A program made the position numbers and the translations under genes. The notes beneath the pieces were generated by a model. The model was given only the letters and a program-made list of their open reading frames with translations. It searched no databases and was not told the origin of the DNA. Source: Halosegnis marinus (GTDB lineage Archaea > Halobacteriota > Halobacteria > Halobacteriales > Haloarculaceae). Taken from it: 64,000 bases of DNA. The DNA lies in NCBI RefSeq assembly GCF_029338355.1, contig NZ_CP119802.1:2583547-2647546 (forward strand), in the 5' to 3' direction. The stretch's first letter is position 1, and each line of letters begins with the position of its first letter. This document shows positions 52,149 to 61,488 of the stretch, in pieces.

Positions 52149-53311
52149 GCGCGACCCTCCAGCACGCTGACGACGGTCGTAGCGGAGTCCCCGCCGAGGT
52201 TGTGTGCGACGCCGGTGTCGGCGCCGGCGACCTGCCGCTCGCCGACCGTGCCGCGTATCTGTTCCGTGAGTTCGACGATCTGGGCCGTGCCCGTCGCGCC
52301 GATGGGGTGGCCCTTCGCCTTCAGGCCGCCCGAGGGGTTGATGGGCCGGTCGCCGTCCAACGAGGTCCGACCCTCGGCCGCGTACGCGCCGCCCTCGCCG
52401 TCGGGGGCGAAGCCGATGGCCTCGCTCGCCAGCACCTCCGCGCCCGTGAAGCAGTCGTGGACCTCCGCGAAGTCCGCGTCGTCGGCCGTGATGCCGGCCT
52501 GTTCGTAGGCGCTCTCCGCGGCGTCGCGCGCGGCTTGCGTCGCGGTCAGGTTGGCTTTATCGCCGATGGGGACCACGTCCGTCGCGTGACCGACGCCGGT
52601 CACGTCGACCGGCGCGTCGTACGAGTCCGCGAGGTCGTCGCTCACGACGACCACGGCGCTTGCCCCGTCGGAGAACGGACAGCAGTCCATCAGCCGGAAG
52701 GGGTCGGCGACGACCGGTCCCTCCAGTACCTCCTCGACGGTCGTCTCCTTCCCGAAGTGGGCGCGGGGGTTCAGCCTGCCGTGCGCGTGGTTCTTCACCG
52801 CGACGGCGGCGAGCTGTTCCTCCGTCGTCCCGTACTCGTGCATGTGCCGCTTCGTGAGCAGGGCGAAGACGCCGGGGAAGGTGAGCCCCGTCGGCTGTTC
52901 GTACTGCCGGTGGGAGGCGGAGGCGAAGATGCGCGTCATCTCGGGGGTGTCCTTCCCGGTCTCGGGGGTACACCGCTCGACGCCGCCGACGAGGACGGCG
53001 TCGTGGACGCCGGCGTCGACGGCCTGCACGGCGTTCTTGAACGCGTTCGCCGAGGTGGCGCAGGCGTCCTCGAACCGCTGGACCTCCATGCCCGCTGCGC
53101 CGATGTGGCTCGCCATCCGCGGGCCGAGGTGCGTCTCGTTCTCCGCCTGGCCGCTCATCGCGTTGCCGAAGTAGAGCGCGTCGAGGTCGCGCGCCGCGAC
53201 CCCGGCGTCGTCGAGCGCCGCGAACGCGGCCTCGCCGAACAGCTCCTGTAGGGGTGTGTCGTGGACGCCGAACTTCGTCATGCCGGCGCCGACGACGGCT
53301 GCACGTGCCAT
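52145..53311 (-). CDS. Thiolase-family protein (acetyl-CoA C-acyltransferase)
   Basis: 388 residues from the ATG at 53311 (MARAAVVGAGMTKFGVHDTP). Nucleophile Cys in RFEDACATSANAF, second Cys in EVHDCFTGAE, and the His motif GGLKAKGHPIGATGTAQ. Operon: thiolase, DUF35, small protein. TTGATAAACG (53331-53340, minus strand) is a TATA box about 25 nt upstream. Paralogue of the 670-1845 enzyme; likely a different acyl-CoA. Confidence 0.9.
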   Translation of the reverse strand: MARAAVVGAGMTKFGVHDTPLQELFGEAAFAALDDAGVAARDLDALYFGNAMSGQAENETHLGPRMASHIGAAGMEVQRFEDACATSANAFKNAVQAVDAGVHDAVLVGGVERCTPETGKDTPEMTRIFASASHRQYEQPTGLTFPGVFALLTKRHMHEYGTTEEQLAAVAVKNHAHGRLNPRAHFGKETTVEEVLEGPVVADPFRLMDCCPFSDGASAVVVVSDDLADSYDAPVDVTGVGHATDVVPIGDKANLTATQAARDAAESAYEQAGITADDADFAEVHDCFTGAEVLASEAIGFAPDGEGGAYAAEGRTSLDGDRPINPSGGLKAKGHPIGATGTAQIVELTEQIRGTVGERQVAGADTGVAHNLGGDSATTVVSVLEGRA

Positions 53312-53368
53312 GCCACTACTCGTGTATCGGCGTTTATCAAGCAACCGCTTGCGACCGTCGGGCGCGTC

Positions 53369-53614
53369 CTACCGCCCGAACCGGCCCTCGCGCTTCGCGG
53401 ACTCCCGGGACGTGCCGCCGTCGCCGGGGAACACGAACCAGACGAGCGCCGCGCCGACGACGGCCCCGCCGGCGAGCGCTCCCGCGAGGACGGGGAGCGT
53501 CGCCCCGGCCTGCACGGCGATGAGGCCCGCCGACACCGCGACCAGCGCCGTCGCGGCGAGCTTCACCTTCAGCGCGAACGACGCGCGCTCCTCGTTCGAG
53601 ACGGGGTCCACCAT
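53369..53614 (-). CDS. Small membrane protein, function unknown
   Basis: 81 residues: MVDPVSNEERASFALKVKLA, one long or two short helices (about 20-58) and a charged tail (GTSRESAKREGRFGR). The start overlaps the SnoaL-like stop (TGATG). Confidence 0.6.
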   Translation of the reverse strand: MVDPVSNEERASFALKVKLAATALVAVSAGLIAVQAGATLPVLAGALAGGAVVGAALVWFVFPGDGGTSRESAKREGRFGR

Positions 53615-53988
53615 CAGCGGTTCACCTCGGTCGACACGTGCATTCCCGTGAACAGCCACTCGTCGTCCTCGCGCAGCAGCGACCCGGACCACCGCGTGTC
53701 GAACTCGTAGCGGATGCCCGCCTCGGTGTCGTTCCACCCCATGTACACGTCGTCGGCGAACCACGCCGCCGGCCCTTCGCTCCCGACGCGGAGGTCCCGG
53801 GACTCCACTTCCCACCCGGTCGTGGTCGCCGTCTGGTCGCGCAGGCCCGCCGCGACGGCCTCGTACCCCGACAGCTCCTCGCCGACGCCGAACTTCACCG
53901 TCGTCTCGTCCTCGCGGAAGAACGGGTGAAGGGGGTCGCCGGCGCGCAACGCGTCGTAGTAGTCGCGTATCCTCGCGGCCGCGTTCAT
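53614..53988 (-). CDS. SnoaL / NTF2-like fold protein
   Basis: 124 residues, MNAAARIRDYYDALRAGDPL, HPFFREDETTVKFGVGEELS, AAWFADDVYMGWNDTEAGIR and EDDEWLFTGMHVS follow the NTF2-like pattern of a cone-shaped alpha+beta barrel. The family covers isomerases and ligand-binding proteins, so no specific function is assigned. Confidence 0.75.
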   Translation of the reverse strand: MNAAARIRDYYDALRAGDPLHPFFREDETTVKFGVGEELSGYEAVAAGLRDQTATTTGWEVESRDLRVGSEGPAAWFADDVYMGWNDTEAGIRYEFDTRWSGSLLREDDEWLFTGMHVSTEVNR

Positions 53989-54089
53989 GCTCGTCGTGTG
54001 GGGAGCCGGCGACTTACCCCCACCGATGCGTCGGGCCGTCGGCGAGGCGAGAACGTACGTTTCATTAGCGCGTCCCCGGAACGTCGCGT

Positions 54090-55126
54090 ATGAACGCCGC
54101 CGAGCGGGCCGCGTTGGTGACGCGGTACACCGAGGAGGCCGTGACGGAGGAGGAGATAGCGGACATCCTCGCGGAGCGCGACGACCCGCACGCCTACATC
54201 GGCTACGCCCCGACCGGCGAGATGCACATCGGCCACTTCACGACGATGCGGAAGCTGGCCGACTTCCTCGCCGCCGACGTGGAGGTGACGGTGCTGGTCG
54301 CGGACCTCCACGCCCACCTCGACGACGAGAAGTCGCCGTTCGAACTGCTCGACGCCCGCTCCGACTACTACGAGGCGGCCATCCGCGGGATGATCGAGGC
54401 CGCGGGCGCCGACCCGTCCGACGTGAACTTCGTCCGCGGGACGGAGTACCAGCTCGAGGAGCCGTACACGCTCGACCTCTACCGGCTCATCGCGGACACG
54501 ACCATCTCGCGCGCCCAGCGGGCCGGCTCCGAGGTCGTCCGGCAGTCGGACAACCCCAAGCTCGGCGGGCTCGTCTACACCCTGATGCAGAGCCTCGACG
54601 TGGCGGCGCTCGACGCCGACATCGCCTACGGCGGCATCGACCAGCGCGGCATCTACATGCTCGCCCGCGAGGCGCTCCCGGACAGGGGTACGACAAACCG
54701 GCCTGTGTGTTCGCGCCGCTGCTGTCGGGGCTGACCGGCGGGAAGATGTCGGCCTCGGACGCCGGCTCGAAGGTGAACCTCACCGACTCGCCCGAGGCGG
54801 TCGAGGAGAAGATACAGGGCGCCTACTGCCCGCAGGGCGAGGTCGAGGACAACGGCGTCCTCGGGTACCTGAAGTACCTCGTCTTCCCCGTGTTCGACGA
54901 GCGCGGCGAGGAGCTCGTCGTCGAGCGGCCCGACGAGTACGGCGGCGACCTCGTCTACGGCGACTACGACGCGCTCGAAGCCGACTACGTCTCCGGGGAG
55001 CTCCACCCGGCGGACCTCAAGCCCGGCGCGGCCGCGGCCATCTCCGACGTCATCGACCCGGTTCGCGAGCGGCTGAACGCCGAGCCGGAACTGCTCGCCG
55101 CGGCCTACCCCGAGAAGTACGACTAG
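54090..55126 (+). CDS. tyrS: Tyrosyl-tRNA synthetase, frameshifted in this sequence
   Basis: Repaired product 345 residues. The HIGH-type motif is in GYAPTGEMHIGHFTTMRKLA, followed by DLHAHLDDEKSP, and the KMSKS-type loop is GGKMSASDAGSKVNL. The frame breaks near ALPD and resumes GYDKPACVFAPLLSGLTG; one base is missing, probably in GGGG at 54685-54688. The enzyme is essential, so the break must be a sequence error or lethal. TTTCATTA at 54059-54066 is a TATA-like box. Confidence 0.93.
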
Positions 55127-57009
55127 TCCTCCTGTCGCGGCAGGCGCACGGTGAACGCGGCGCCGCCCATCCCGCTCTCGCCGATGTCGAGCGACCCGCC
55201 GTAGCTGTCGACGATCTCCCGACACAGGTAGAGCCCCAGCCCCGTCCCGTCGCTCGCCTCGCCCTGCTCGCCCTTCTCCAGCACGCGCGAGCGCATCCCC
55301 TCGGGGATGCCGGGACCGTTGTCGGCGACGACGACCTCGACCGCGTCCGGGCCGGGCTCCGCCGAGACGCGCACGACCGGCTCGGCCGCGTCGTTGTGGG
55401 TGACGGCGTTCGTCAGGAGGTTGTGGAACAGCTCCGAGACGAGGTCGTCGGCGAGCACCTTCACGGGCGGGAAGACGCCGCCCTCCACCTCGAACGTCGC
55501 CCCGGGGTGGCCGTCCCGTGCCGACTCGATGGCCGCCGTGAGCGCGTCGTCGAGCGCCACCGGTTCGAGTTCGTGCTCGCCCCCCTCGAGGACCGTCTTC
55601 ATGAACGACCGCATCGTGTTGATGAGCTCCGTCATCGAGTCCACGCGGTCGATGACGGTATCGACCCGCTCCAGCACCGCCTCGTCGTCCGTCTCGGATT
55701 CGAGCAGCTGGCCCTGCATCCGGACGACGTTCATCCCGTTGAGCAGGTCGTGGCGGAGCACGCGGTTGAGGAACTCCATCTGCTCGCGCTCGTGGCGGAT
55801 GGTCTCCTCGCGGTCGAGCCGCCGCAGCGTCTCGCGGAGGTGGGTGGCGAGCAGTTCGACCGCGTCCGTCCGGCTCTCGTCGAGCGCGCCCGGGCGCGCG
55901 CCGAGCTGGAGCACGCCGCGGCCGCCGACCGGCACCGTCACGACCGGGCCGGCGTCGGTGTCGGTGACCATCGCGCCCCCGTCGGTCTCCACGAGCGGCC
56001 GGGACTCGCCGCCGGCCTCGTCCGCCGCCGCCGCGTCGAGCGGCCCGTCCGCGTTCCGGGTGCGTACGGTCTCCCCGTCCACGGACAGACACGCCCGGTC
56101 GTAGGGGACGACCCGCTCGGCCGCGCTCATCGTGAGGTCGTAGGCCGCGTCGGCGTCGGGCGCGTTCGCCATCTCCGAGGCGACCGTGTGGAGGTGTTCG
56201 ATGCGGCTACGCGCGACCCGCTCGCGGGCGAGTTCCTTCTGTTCGGTCACGTCCGTGAGGACGAGGAACAGCTCCGCGGCGTCCCCGTCGGCCTCGTAGG
56301 GGACGATCTGCGCGATGAACTCCCGACGCTCGCCGCGGTCGTCGAGTTCGACCTCGACCTCGAAGGGGTCGCCGTCGGCGACCGCCCGGACGAACGCCGC
56401 ACGGGAGTCGGTGTCGGCGGCGTCGATGACCCGCGAGAGCACGGCGGGCGCGCGGTCGAAGTTGGCGTCGAACGCGGCGTTGGTGGCGAGCGTCTCGACG
56501 CCGTCGGAGGCGAGCCGGAGCGTCGCCACGTCGTCGTCGGTGTTGTCGAACAGCGCGCTCGTGCGAGCCCGGGCGTGTTCGGTCTCGCGGCGCTGGCGGC
56601 GCCGGCGCACGTCGTAGAAGCCGACGGCGACGGCGACGAGACCGCCGATGAGTACCGCGTCCATGGCGATGACGAGCGGCTTCAGGTCGCCCTGGACGAA
56701 CCCCTGGATGCCGATGACCCACGCGAAGACGACGCCGAAGCCGAGCGAGACGGCGTAGGTCCACTTCGTCACGGCGAGGGCGTCGCGGGCGGGCCACGGG
56801 CGGGTCGCGAGCCACACGCCCGTCACGACGAGCACCAGCGCGAGGCCGAGCGGAACGGCGTTCTCGACGGTCGTCGAGAGCAGCGACTTGTGCGGGGGGA
56901 CGGCCACGTCCTGCCACATGTCGAACAGGGGGACGAGAAGGAGGAGGGCCCCGAGCAGGGAGACGGCCCCGCCCGCGACGGCACGTCGCCCCCGTTCCGA
57001 GAGAGTCAT
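55123..57009 (-). CDS. Membrane PAS/GAF histidine kinase (orphan)
   Basis: 628 residues. Four to five transmembrane helices (about 10-130), a PAS-like unit (about 150-255), and a GAF-like unit (about 265-385). HDLLNGMNVVRMQGQLLESE carries the phospho-acceptor His (about 405), and the HATPase has LLTNAVTHNDAAEP, VADNGPGIPEGM and GTGLGLYLCREIV. Unlike the other three kinases it lacks the QLxHSxGLGLWL box. CTTTTTTCC (57032-57040, minus strand) is a TATA-like box. Ends converge with tyrS by four bases. Confidence 0.88.
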   Translation of the reverse strand: MTLSERGRRAVAGGAVSLLGALLLLVPLFDMWQDVAVPPHKSLLSTTVENAVPLGLALVLVVTGVWLATRPWPARDALAVTKWTYAVSLGFGVVFAWVIGIQGFVQGDLKPLVIAMDAVLIGGLVAVAVGFYDVRRRRQRRETEHARARTSALFDNTDDDVATLRLASDGVETLATNAAFDANFDRAPAVLSRVIDAADTDSRAAFVRAVADGDPFEVEVELDDRGERREFIAQIVPYEADGDAAELFLVLTDVTEQKELARERVARSRIEHLHTVASEMANAPDADAAYDLTMSAAERVVPYDRACLSVDGETVRTRNADGPLDAAAADEAGGESRPLVETDGGAMVTDTDAGPVVTVPVGGRGVLQLGARPGALDESRTDAVELLATHLRETLRRLDREETIRHEREQMEFLNRVLRHDLLNGMNVVRMQGQLLESETDDEAVLERVDTVIDRVDSMTELINTMRSFMKTVLEGGEHELEPVALDDALTAAIESARDGHPGATFEVEGGVFPPVKVLADDLVSELFHNLLTNAVTHNDAAEPVVRVSAEPGPDAVEVVVADNGPGIPEGMRSRVLEKGEQGEASDGTGLGLYLCREIVDSYGGSLDIGESGMGGAAFTVRLPRQED

Positions 57010-57132
57010 GTCCGGCGTACTCCCGAACCGCGGAAAAAAGGGGAGGGGGCCCGAAACCCTGAACGCCCGTTCGTGAGACGAAGCGGCACGATTACGTCGG
57101 TGTCACCCGGTGACGGCGGAGTCCGCGAACGG

Positions 57133-57139
57133 CTATAAG
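57133..57139 (+). promoter_or_regulatory. TATA box upstream of the DoxX mini-ORF
   Basis: CTATAAG, centred 29 nt before the ATG at 57165 but 73 nt before the DoxX ATG. RNA is therefore expected to start at the mini-ORF. Confidence 0.6.
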
Positions 57140-57164
57140 GAAGCCTCGTGTACGGAGTGTCGTG

Positions 57165-57212
57165 ATGCAATCGACTTACCGAAGCGAAGCGAGTTGCCAG
57201 GTGATAGCATGA
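57165..57212 (+). other. Candidate leaderless mini-ORF (15 aa) overlapping the DoxX start
   Basis: Encodes MQSTYRSEASCQVIA and ends in TGA at 57210-57212, overlapping the DoxX ATG (ATGA 57209-57212). Its ATG matches the predicted RNA start. Joining to DoxX would need one added base, so a sequence error remains possible. Confidence 0.4.
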
Positions 57213-57649
57213 TTCCGCTCCAGACCGACGTGTTCGCGGCGACCGGCGCGGCGGAGATATTCCTCCTCGCGCGTATCGTGTTCGGCGTGACGCTGGCGTT
57301 CATGGGACTGAACCACTTCCTGAACCTCGAGGAGATGACCGGCTACGCCCAGTTCAAGGGCCTCCCCGCGCCGGGCTTCAGCGTCGTCGCCTCCGGCGCG
57401 ACGCTCGTTCTCGGCGGCCTCGGCCTCGTCGTCGGGGCCTTCCCCGTCCTCGCCGCGGGCGCGCTGGCGACGTTCCTGCTCGTCTCGGCCGTCACGATGC
57501 ACGACTTCTGGTCGATAGACGACCCGGAGGAGAAGCAGAACGAGATGATCTCGTTCCAGAAGAACGTGTACGGCGCGGGCGCGGCGCTCGCCTTCCTCGT
57601 CGTCGGCGGCGTCGAGTGGACGTACGCGGTCGGCATCGGCCTGTTCTGA
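57209..57649 (+). CDS. DoxX-family membrane protein
   Basis: 146 residues, four helices: FLLARIVFGVTLAFMGLNHF, VVASGATLVLGGLGLVVGAF, ALATFLLVSAVTMHDFWSID and VYGAGAALAFLVVGGVEWTY. The DoxX family includes thiosulfate:quinone oxidoreductase-type and stress-related membrane proteins; role here unknown. The start is set by the overlap with the mini-ORF. Confidence 0.8.
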   Translation: MIPLQTDVFAATGAAEIFLLARIVFGVTLAFMGLNHFLNLEEMTGYAQFKGLPAPGFSVVASGATLVLGGLGLVVGAFPVLAAGALATFLLVSAVTMHDFWSIDDPEEKQNEMISFQKNVYGAGAALAFLVVGGVEWTYAVGIGLF

Positions 57650-57682
57650 ACGGTTGAAGTAGCCCCCCTTCCTCCCTCCCGT

Positions 57683-57721
57683 ATGCACCGCCGCACCGCG
57701 GAGGGGGTCGTGTGGAGATAG
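57683..57721 (+). other. Mini-ORF (12 aa) overlapping the flavin reductase start
   Basis: Encodes MHRRTAEGVVWR and spans the GTG (57712) of the next gene in another frame. The G-run GGGGG (57703-57707) lies inside it. One extra G would fuse it as MHRRTAEGGRVEIDAREKPS, so a base loss is a strong alternative here. Confidence 0.25.
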
Positions 57722-58287
57722 ACGCGCGCGAGAAGCCGTCGCTGTACCGCCTGCTGGCCGGCGCGGTCGTGCCCCGACCCATCGGCTGGATATCGACGCG
57801 CGGCCCCGAGCGCGACAACCTCGCGCCGTACTCGTTTTTCAACGTGGCGACGCCGTCGCCGCCGACGCTCGCGTTCTCCGCGGGGGACACCCGCGACGGG
57901 CTGAAGGACACCGCGCGCAACGCCGTCGAGTCGGGCGCGTTCGCCCACAACGTCGTCACCGCGGACCTCGCCGAGGCGATGAACGCCACCGCGACCGGCG
58001 ACGAGGTGGACGAGTTCGAGCGCGCCGGCCTCGCGAAGGCCGAGTGCGAGACGGTGGACGCGCCGTACGTCGCCGACGCGAAGGTCGTCTTCGAGTGCGA
58101 GACGGTCGAGACAGTGGATTTCGGCGTCTCGACGCTCGTTCTCGGGCGCGTACGGTACGTCCACATCGACGACGCGGTAACCACGGACGGGAAGCTCGAC
58201 ACGACGAAACTCGACGTCGTCGGGCGGATGACCGGGTCGGAGTACACCCGGACGCGCGACCGCTTCGCGATGGAGCGTCCGGAGTAA
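57712..58287 (+). CDS. Flavin reductase-like FMN-binding split-barrel protein
   Basis: 191 residues from the GTG at 57712. LAGAVVPRPIGWISTRGPER, DNLAPYSFFNVATPSPPTLA, and DTARNAVESGAFAHNVVT are typical of the flavoredoxin family that binds FMN. Would reduce flavins or oxygen. The true start may be ATG 57683 if a G is missing in the run at 57703-57707. Confidence 0.82.
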   Translation: MEIDAREKPSLYRLLAGAVVPRPIGWISTRGPERDNLAPYSFFNVATPSPPTLAFSAGDTRDGLKDTARNAVESGAFAHNVVTADLAEAMNATATGDEVDEFERAGLAKAECETVDAPYVADAKVVFECETVETVDFGVSTLVLGRVRYVHIDDAVTTDGKLDTTKLDVVGRMTGSEYTRTRDRFAMERPE

Positions 58288-58361
58288 AAAGCGGCGAGTT
58301 AGCACGTAACACGCACGTATCCGTCCGATACACCCAAGAGCCGACTCCGCCAAGCGCGCGT

Positions 58362-58580
58362 ATGAGCCACGTCTGTCCGGAGTGCAACCGAACGTTCGGA
58401 ACCGAACTCGCGCTGGCGCTCCACCGCGACACGTGCGGCCGCGACGAGATGCAGTGTACGGAGTGCGGCGCGCGGTTCGCGGAGGCGCGGGCGACGCGCG
58501 ACGGCTGGCACTACGAGTGTCCGACGGAGGGGTGTGACGGCGCGGGCGTCGGCGAACAGCTGTACGCGCTCAATCGGTAG
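58362..58580 (+). CDS. C2H2 / zinc-ribbon microprotein (72 aa)
   Basis: A C2H2-like finger CPECNRTFGTELALALHRDTC is followed by a zinc ribbon CTECGARF...YECPTEGCDG. Haloarchaeal C2H2 microproteins can be DNA- or RNA-binding regulators. Convergent with the SRPBCC gene, overlapping by 11 nt. Confidence 0.78.
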   Translation: MSHVCPECNRTFGTELALALHRDTCGRDEMQCTECGARFAEARATRDGWHYECPTEGCDGAGVGEQLYALNR

Positions 58581-58974
58581 CCTCGGCCAGTTCGCGGAGG
58601 CGCCGGAGGCCGCGCTCGCAGACGGGCGCGTACGCGGCCCCGGGCAGCGGTATCTCGATGACCGCCGTACAGCCGCCGGCGCGCGCCTCGACGCGGTGGC
58701 CAGTCGCGGGGAGCTTCGCGACGTTCCACGTCCAGCGGTAGTCCGCGCAGGTGCGCACGGCGAAGGGGAGCCACAGCCCCGCGACGGTGCGCACGCGACC
58801 CTCCGTCCCGGCGGCGACGTAGCGGTCGGGGGACTCCACCTCGCGCACGGACGGGCCCCACTCGGCCCACGTCTCCGTGTCGCGGAACAGCTCCCACACG
58901 CGGTCGCGGGGGGCGGCGACCGGCTCGTGGACCTCGACGCGGCGGCCGTCCGGGGTACTCGCGAGGCGGGGCAT
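58570..58974 (-). CDS. SRPBCC (START-like) family protein
   Basis: 134 residues. The helix-grip fold begins VHEPVAAPRDRVWELFRDTE, then WAEWGPSVREVESPDRYVAA, a hydrophobic pocket strand set, and a C-terminal helix (CERGLRRLRELAEATD). Binds a hydrophobic ligand; identity unknown. Confidence 0.8.
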   Translation of the reverse strand: MPRLASTPDGRRVEVHEPVAAPRDRVWELFRDTETWAEWGPSVREVESPDRYVAAGTEGRVRTVAGLWLPFAVRTCADYRWTWNVAKLPATGHRVEARAGGCTAVIEIPLPGAAYAPVCERGLRRLRELAEATD

Positions 58975-59060
58975 TCGACCGTCGTTCGGCGGGCACCGGC
59001 ATAAGTCCCCGAGGCCGGGGGGCGGCGTAGCTTTTTGTCCCGACGCGGCGACGCCGCGGT

Positions 59061-60035
59061 ATGGAGTACACCACGCTCGGGAACACGGGCATCGAGGTGT
59101 CGCGCATCTGTCTGGGCTGTATGAGCTTCGGCGACCCGGACTGGCGCGCGTGGGTGAAGGGCGAGGAGTTCGGCACCGAACTCGTCGAGCGCGCCATCGA
59201 CCTCGGTATCAACTTCTTCGACACGGCGAACATGTACTCGCGCGGCGAGAGCGAGCGCGTGCTCGGAAAGGCGCTGGAGGGGTACGACCGCGACGCGCAG
59301 GTCGTCGCGACGAAGGTGTTCTTCCAGATGCGCGACGACGACCCGAACTCCGGGGGGCTGTCGCGCAAGACCATCGAGCAGGAACTCGACGCCTCGCTCG
59401 ACCGCCTCGGGACCGACACCATCGACCTCTACCAGACCCACCGCTGGGACTACGACACGCCCGTCGAGACGACGATGAGCGCGCTCACCGACGCCGTGCG
59501 CCGCGGCAAGGTGCGCCACCTCGGCGCGTCCTCGATGTGGGCCTACCAGCTCGCGACGGCCCAGCACACGGCCGACCGACAGGGGTTGGAGCGGTTCGCG
59601 ACGATGCAGAACCACTACAACCTCGCCTACCGCGAGGAGGAGCGCGAGACGCTCCCCTGCGAGCAGGAGGGGATGGGGGTCATTCCGTGGTCGCCGCTCG
59701 CGCGCGGCTACCTCACCCGCCCCCACGAGGAGTACATGTCCACGAAGCGCGCCGAGACGGACGACTACGCGCAGGAGCACCCCTACGCGGACCGCGGCGG
59801 CAGGGAGATAAACGCCCGCGTCGAGGAACTCGCGGCCGAGTACGACGCCGAGATGGCCCAGATAGCACTCGCGTGGGTGCTCGCGAAGGACGTCGTCACC
59901 GCGCCCATCGTCGGGGCCTCCTCGATAGAACACCTCGAATCGGCGGTCGAGGCGCTGGAGATCGACCTCTCGGACTCCGACGTCGCGTACCTGGAGGAAC
60001 CGTACGAGGCGGTCGGGGTCTCCGGACACGCCTGA
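59061..60035 (+). CDS. Aldo/keto reductase
   Basis: 324 residues. MEYTTLGNTGIEVSRICLGC, INFFDTANMYSRGESERVLG with the catalytic Asp/Tyr, VVATKVFF with Lys, and TIDLYQTHRWDYDTPVETTM with His. The C-terminal NADPH site is VVTAPIVGASSIEHLESAVE. Reduces aldehydes or ketones. CTTTTTG (59032-59038) is a TATA-like box. Confidence 0.93.
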   Translation: MEYTTLGNTGIEVSRICLGCMSFGDPDWRAWVKGEEFGTELVERAIDLGINFFDTANMYSRGESERVLGKALEGYDRDAQVVATKVFFQMRDDDPNSGGLSRKTIEQELDASLDRLGTDTIDLYQTHRWDYDTPVETTMSALTDAVRRGKVRHLGASSMWAYQLATAQHTADRQGLERFATMQNHYNLAYREEERETLPCEQEGMGVIPWSPLARGYLTRPHEEYMSTKRAETDDYAQEHPYADRGGREINARVEELAAEYDAEMAQIALAWVLAKDVVTAPIVGASSIEHLESAVEALEIDLSDSDVAYLEEPYEAVGVSGHA

Positions 60036-60080
60036 GGGCGTGCGGAACGCTTAGGTGTCGGTCCGCCGACGGGCTACGCG

Positions 60081-60501
60081 ATGACCGAGCGCGAGGTCGA
60101 GCTTCGACCCGATACTGGACGACGGCGTCGTCGAGACGGTGAGGGGCGCCCGACGGCCCCTGTTCGCGCTCGTCGAGTTCACCCCCACGGAGTTCCGCAT
60201 CGCCTACGTCTCCTCCGCCACCCGCGCGCTGTACGGCGTCGAGGGGGACGACGACGAGGCGATGTACGACTACTTCGCCACCGTCCACGAGTACGTCAAC
60301 CTCGACCTCGCGGAGATCGACCTGTTCACGGAGAGCCTCTTCCCGATGGCCGACGACGTGCGCTACATCACTACGGCGCTCGACATGGGAAAGATGGTCC
60401 GCGTCTACCTCACCGACGACCGCGGGGTGTTCGTCGCGATGCCGAGCGACGCGCCCGTCGAGTCCGTCGTGACCGCGCTGCGCGACGCGACCGAAGCGTA
60501 G
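60081..60501 (+). CDS. Conserved haloarchaeal protein, function unknown, frame break near start
   Basis: About 139 residues after repair. ATG 60081 (MTEREVE) is followed by a frame change near 60102; then DPILDDGVVETVRGARRPLF, ALVEFTPTEFRIAYVSSATR, TALDMGKMVRVYLTDDRGVF. Here one base must be removed, or two added. CTTAGG (60049-60054) is a TATA-like box. No recognised family. Confidence 0.6.
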
Positions 60502-60506
60502 CCGAG

Positions 60507-61387
60507 TTATCGTCGCCGGGTCCGCGCGACGGCGACCCCCACGACCGCGAGCGGCACGCCGAACGCGAGCAGGTACGGGAGCGCGTACGCGACGGTGACG
60601 CCGAGCGTCTTCACGGCCGTCACGACGCCGTCTATCGAGGCGGCGAACGCCTGCCCGAGTGTCGGCGTAGCCGGGCTCGGGCGTCGGCGTCGGCTCATCG
60701 GGCCGCTCCTCGCCGAGGGCGACCGTGAGGGTGGAGTAGGCGACCCGGTTCTCCAGCGAGCGCTGTCGGGCCGTCAACCGCTCCATCTCCGTCTGGACCT
60801 CGCTCAGTTCCTCGGAGACGCGCAGGACGGTGTCGGTGTCGTTGGCGTCCTCGTAGAGGTCGCGCAGGCGGTCGCGCTCGGCGCGGAGCGTTTCGAGGCG
60901 CGCCTCGATATCGACCAACCGGTCGGTCACGTCGGTCGTGTCCGAGGTGGCCTCGCGCACCTCGCCGTAGGTCTGAAGCGCGTCGAACGTCGCCCCGAAC
61001 GACTCGGCGGGGACCCGTATCGTGACGGAGCCGGTCGTCCACGTCGTGTTCCCCGCGCCGTTGACCGAGCGGGTGGAGGCCGCGACGTAGCCCCCGCGGT
61101 CCCGGGCGAGTTCGGTCACGCGGGCGCTGGCGTTCGCGTACGAGTCCACGGTCAGCGAGACGGTGCCGGTGCGTATCACCGCGCGGTCGGCGCGCGCGGC
61201 GTCGCCGGCCGTCGACTCGGTGTCGGCGGCGGCGGTGGCCGTCCCGGCCGGCGTCGGCCGCCTCGGCGCCGCCGTCGCCGCCGGACTGTGCGAACGAGCC
61301 GTCGTCGTTCGGGCCGGACGACCCGCCGGAACAGCCGGCGAGCGCGAGCAGGAGGACGAGCGCGAGGACCGCGGCGGTTCGGCGCAT
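60507..61387 (-). CDS. DUF4349 lipoprotein with C-terminal helix, two frame breaks
   Basis: About 292 residues after repair. MRRTAAVLALVLLLALAGCS is a lipobox signal (Cys19). The core reads RTGTVSLTVDSYANASARVT, RDRGGYVAASTRSVNGAGNT, a coiled coil (VDIEARLETLRAERDRLRDL) and ENRVAYSTLTVALGEERPDE, typical of DUF4349. A final membrane helix lies in VTVAYALPYLLAFGVPLAVV. Breaks near 61256-61262 and 60673-60675; each needs one base removed or two added. Confidence 0.72.
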
Positions 61388-61488
61388 AGCGGGGTCGGCC
61401 CGCCCCGATAAACGGGTGTGGTACTCAAACACGCGTTTGACCCACCGCGAGCGTCAGGCCCAAACCGCCCGCGGCCCTATGTTCGGTC

